Assembly (NCBI GenBank): GCA_902767775.1
Contig: CACXIP010000006.1
Span: forward strand, 124,001-188,000
Source: an uncultured Prevotellaceae bacterium
Lineage (GTDB): Bacteria; Bacteroidota; Bacteroidia; Bacteroidales; Bacteroidaceae
Direction of reading: 5' to 3'
Length of the DNA stretch: 64,000 nt
In this document: positions 62,201-64,000 of the stretch, piece by piece
How positions within the stretch are numbered: the stretch's first letter is position 1
Layout: the number at the start of each line of letters is the position of its first letter
Program-made: the position numbers and the translations under genes
The notes under the pieces: generated by a model
The model's database searches: none
Seen by the model: only the letters and a program-made list of their open reading frames with translations
Told to the model about the DNA's origin: nothing

Positions 62201-62761
62201 ACCCTTGATGAGATTTACTCATCCAGGTCACCTTGGAAATTGATGACGAAGGCCAAAGAGACCCTTGATGCTATTGGGACAGAAATAACGACTCGTCAGG
62301 ATTCTGAACGCCAGAAAGCCCTTGCCAACATTGATAGCAAGCTAGTTTCACTAACGGCCCTCCCAGCCTATGCTACTTTAGAGCAATCGCAACAGAGCCA
62401 GGTCGCTGCAATGTTTATTATTTTAAAGAAAAAGGCAGAAACAGAACGATACATAGGTAATCTTATTGCCATGAGTAGTGAAATTGCTAATGCATACGAA
62501 CGATGTATTACATCTATCAATAAATGGGTGGAGGAGGCAGCAGAGCGTAAACGCAAAGAAGAAGAAATGAAGGGTAATGGTGGCGGTCAGCAGCCCCCAC
62601 AACGTCCCGTCAAGACATACGTCAATAAGAACAGTGCTATGAATGTCAGTTTCTCAAAGAATGTCCTTGAAACGAAAGAGGATGTTGAAGCTTACGTTGA
62701 AGCATTAAAAGCTCGACTCCTGGGCTATATTGACCAAAACAAAAATATCATGTTAAACTAA
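59228..62761 (+). CDS. brxC: BREX P-loop ATPase BrxC
   Basis: A 1177-residue ATPase of the BrxC/PglY family, normal in length. The Walker A motif is GDFGSGKS (66-73) and the Walker B region FIFFVDEVGQF (255-265, Asp 260-Glu 261). Two central segments are acidic and helical, and the C-terminal third includes KRKEEEMKGNGGGQQPPQRP, a flexible linker. BrxC assembles around DNA with the other BREX proteins. It lies 12 bp after brxB and 15 bp before pglX. Confidence 0.95.
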   Translation: MIQQHIYSKDITRNINGVIKADSKSELADEIREYVITAEQMQPRLLPALFKTLVPPAKPTCVWISGDFGSGKSHLLKILSYVLENELVVDGRKCAEIFADKANDDFELKGDIQKACRVSTESILFNIQEKLDGIGKNQIDPVLNIFLKEFNRKLGFDDKKPEIAEIERYFAKKGKYEWLKSEYKARFGKEWVDDRPTILLKKQNLAKLLADVDGTSVEVALNNITTQINKYTLDIDGFVALIKAHLEEQTPGSRFIFFVDEVGQFIGKDVHRMLSLQTIAEGLIDKTDGRASIIVTSQMDIDATLGNLEKQQEYDFSRIQGRFTTRINLTSANADEVIQRRLLEKKEQPQQQLCLVYDEHRNIIKSLFNFGDNSQFKCSYKSDAQFAIDFPFVDYQFDLLQRCIIELSKNNAFSGKQQSVGERSLLTITQEVAKAYKDKDLNHIVQFCDMYEGIRGILQTKIQSDIQQAEHTLDDEMALKVLKALFLVKYVKGFPSNVDNITKIMLPTLDSDFPEYKSKIQEALNKLVHQSYIEKGANDEYHYQTNEEKDIETEIKNEELQPDAINNELKKIFRDEIFSDNRIKLSNFKIFPYGRIVDEQQDGRDAEMYIHFVTPLNGLTNTDPATMTMYSMQHTNQLCVVLGEDKYMAEDIAMFKKADKCLTRLLSVGNDNYRQQIVTDKRRVNSRRRESIVTRLTDLTKNARLYMAGQEITDIRQTDLSNRLNEGMAKLVEQVYTNLKMLTIEYDDAMLKSIINSTTSGTFFGQEMDNCSQEIFNWLNRNKQLSIRTKVKDLVDYFRGNTYGWYQTATLCILAKLYKMDKISFRSNGSPVADRDLYTNMTNSNQQAVLIVDIEETITPSQVAKLKSLYREFFDDESCSAQSAKDVHQQFVARLNKLIEELRNVKDQNNFEFTKPLAEIIPQFQQIANCVYPSLYNKTNQIEDAIDRKVDEADLIRDFVGGNQYNIFKHIETTKKGIQANIAYVSTELVQTLDEIYSSRSPWKLMTKAKETLDAIGTEITTRQDSERQKALANIDSKLVSLTALPAYATLEQSQQSQVAAMFIILKKKAETERYIGNLIAMSSEIANAYERCITSINKWVEEAAERKRKEEEMKGNGGGQQPPQRPVKTYVNKNSAMNVSFSKNVLETKEDVEAYVEALKARLLGYIDQNKNIMLN

Positions 62762-62776
62762 TCATTTCAAGACAAT

Positions 62777-64000
62777 ATGACCACAAATACAGCAGCATTG
62801 AAAACATTTGCCCAGCAGACGCGGGCAAAACTCATCTCTCTTGTCTCTACAAAAATGCATTATGTGTTGAATGCTGACACCGCCGAACTTCGCGGTTATG
62901 AGCGGCAAATAGGCGAGCTGCGCAAACAGGTACAAGACAAGACAGAAAAGATTGTCATAGAGGAAATTGCTTACACATGGTTCAATCGTATGATGGCTCT
63001 TCGATACATGGATGCCAACGGATATAATGCCCCTATGATTGTTACTCCTGCTGCCGGGCAGACCCGTCCAGAGATTTTGCAGGATGCAATGGGGGGCAGC
63101 ATTGATGACGAACTAATGTTGACGGCTGAAGAAAAGCTCTTGCCTGAAGCCATGCTCTATCGCAAGCTTCTTGTAGCTGTGTGCAATAAGAAGATGCCCC
63201 AATCCATGCCATTCCTTTTCGAGCATATCAGCGATTATACTGAGCTACTTCTTCCTGACGACCTACTTTCTGACCAAAGTTTTGTGACCGACATTCGCAA
63301 TGGAATGACAGATGAGGATTGCCAAAACGTTGAAATCATAGGTTGGCTTTATCAGTTTTATATCACTGACAGGAAAGCGGATGCAGAATCGAAGAAATCA
63401 AAGAAGGGTGGTTTGAAGAGTGACGAACAGGCTGCTGCCACTCAGCTTTTCACGCCTCACTGGATAGTGCGTTATATGGTGGAGAACAGCCTTGGACGCA
63501 TCTGGATGACTTTGCACCCAGAAAGCACCTTGATTAAAGAGATGCCATATTACATAGCCACACCTGAAGGGCAGACAGATATTATACCTGAGGATATTCA
63601 TTCGGCAAGGGATATTCGATTTTTGGACCCATGTGTTGGTAGTGGGCATATTCTTGTATATGCGTTTGACCTTTTCTGTAAGATGTATGAAGAGGAGGGA
63701 GAGCAAGCAAAGGACATTCCTGCCCTCATTCTCGAAAACAATCTTTATGGAATTGATATTGACCGTCGTTGCTATCAGTTGGCAAGCTTTGCACTGACAA
63801 TGAAGGCAAGGGCATATTATCGTCGTTATCTACGTCATACTGTTAATCCAAATGTCATTGCCCTTGAAAAGATTGACCATGACACAATAATTTCTGCTGG
63901 AGCATGGGGTCAAAAATCGCTGATGTGGCAGTTTGAGAATATCGACACCATAGGCTCACTTCTGAAGGTTGCACCAGAGGATTGTGCAGCCATTCGCGTG
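62777..64000 (+). CDS. pglX: BREX adenine methyltransferase PglX (5' part, cut by window end)
   Basis: The frame is open from ATG 62777 to the window end, 408 codons. FLDPCVGSGHILVYAFDLFC (Asp 284 to His 291 as DPCVGSGH) is the SAM-binding motif I of N6-adenine methyltransferases in the PglX form, and NLYGIDIDRRCYQLASFALT follows as the usual second element. The catalytic NPPY motif must lie beyond the window. PglX methylates host DNA to mark it as self. pglZ and brxL are expected further on in a type 1 system, but are not visible. Confidence 0.93.
   Translation, partial: MTTNTAALKTFAQQTRAKLISLVSTKMHYVLNADTAELRGYERQIGELRKQVQDKTEKIVIEEIAYTWFNRMMALRYMDANGYNAPMIVTPAAGQTRPEILQDAMGGSIDDELMLTAEEKLLPEAMLYRKLLVAVCNKKMPQSMPFLFEHISDYTELLLPDDLLSDQSFVTDIRNGMTDEDCQNVEIIGWLYQFYITDRKADAESKKSKKGGLKSDEQAAATQLFTPHWIVRYMVENSLGRIWMTLHPESTLIKEMPYYIATPEGQTDIIPEDIHSARDIRFLDPCVGSGHILVYAFDLFCKMYEEEGEQAKDIPALILENNLYGIDIDRRCYQLASFALTMKARAYYRRYLRHTVNPNVIALEKIDHDTIISAGAWGQKSLMWQFENIDTIGSLLKVAPEDCAAIRV

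Noticed and set aside
59228-64000. Defence genes as a type I restriction system or DISARM
   Set aside because: DUF1819, DUF1788, the large P-loop protein and PglX in this order are specific to BREX; no HsdS, HsdR or DrmA-like gene is present.

Overview
The window comes from a member of the Bacteroidales, most likely Prevotella or a close relative. The signs are SusC/SusD-type outer-membrane glycan importers, Bacteroidetes -7 promoter boxes (TAnnTTTG), many secreted and lipoprotein glycosidases, and a short acidic peptide of a type common in this group. The genus is an inference from style; there is no rRNA or marker gene here.

Layout. (1) 18-12670: envelope and transport genes on the + strand. 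These are an ABC-2 permease, a complete RND drug-efflux operon (membrane fusion protein, pump, outer-membrane channel), a CPA2 cation/proton antiporter with two C-terminal RCK_C domains, a patatin phospholipase fused to an outer-membrane barrel, and a DUF4421 protein. (2) 12729-16790: a GH27 alpha-galactosidase, an M50 membrane metalloprotease, and a GH43 enzyme on the - strand. (3) 17065-56351: a very large polysaccharide utilisation locus (PUL). It holds GH76, three GH31, two more GH43, GH97, GH38, a 674-residue protein that may be a new glycosidase, SusC, SusD, SusE-like and two SusF-like binding proteins, two giant GLUG-repeat surface proteins, a C10 cysteine protease and a membrane-bound SusR-like regulator. 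(4) 56352-57750: a junction region full of inverted and direct repeats, with a 63-residue peptide gene and a SIMPL-domain gene that appears internally deleted. (5) 57754-64000: a type 1 BREX phage-defence operon (xre-brxA-brxB-brxC-pglX), cut by the window end inside pglX.

How the PUL works together. Four transcription units (GH76 unit, susC unit, first GH31 unit, second GH31 unit) begin with the same unusual promoter layout. There are two copies of a TTATAC-centred element whose starts are 76 bp apart (78 at susC), and the second copy starts exactly 43 bp before the -7 box. This ties about 39 kb into one regulon. The regulator gene at 30802 sits in the middle and lacks the element, so it is the natural candidate for its reader. 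The enzyme set (alpha-1,6-mannanase GH76, alpha-mannosidase GH38, GH97 with alpha-galactosidase-like residues, GH31 and GH43) points to a branched alpha-linked glycan, possibly a fungal mannan or galactomannan. The substrate is inference only.

The main novelty candidates are the paired-operator regulon, the 674-residue unknown enzyme, the GLUG proteins with a repeated Cys/His module, the duplicated GH31 plus SusF-like cassette, and the repeat-rich edge of the BREX island.
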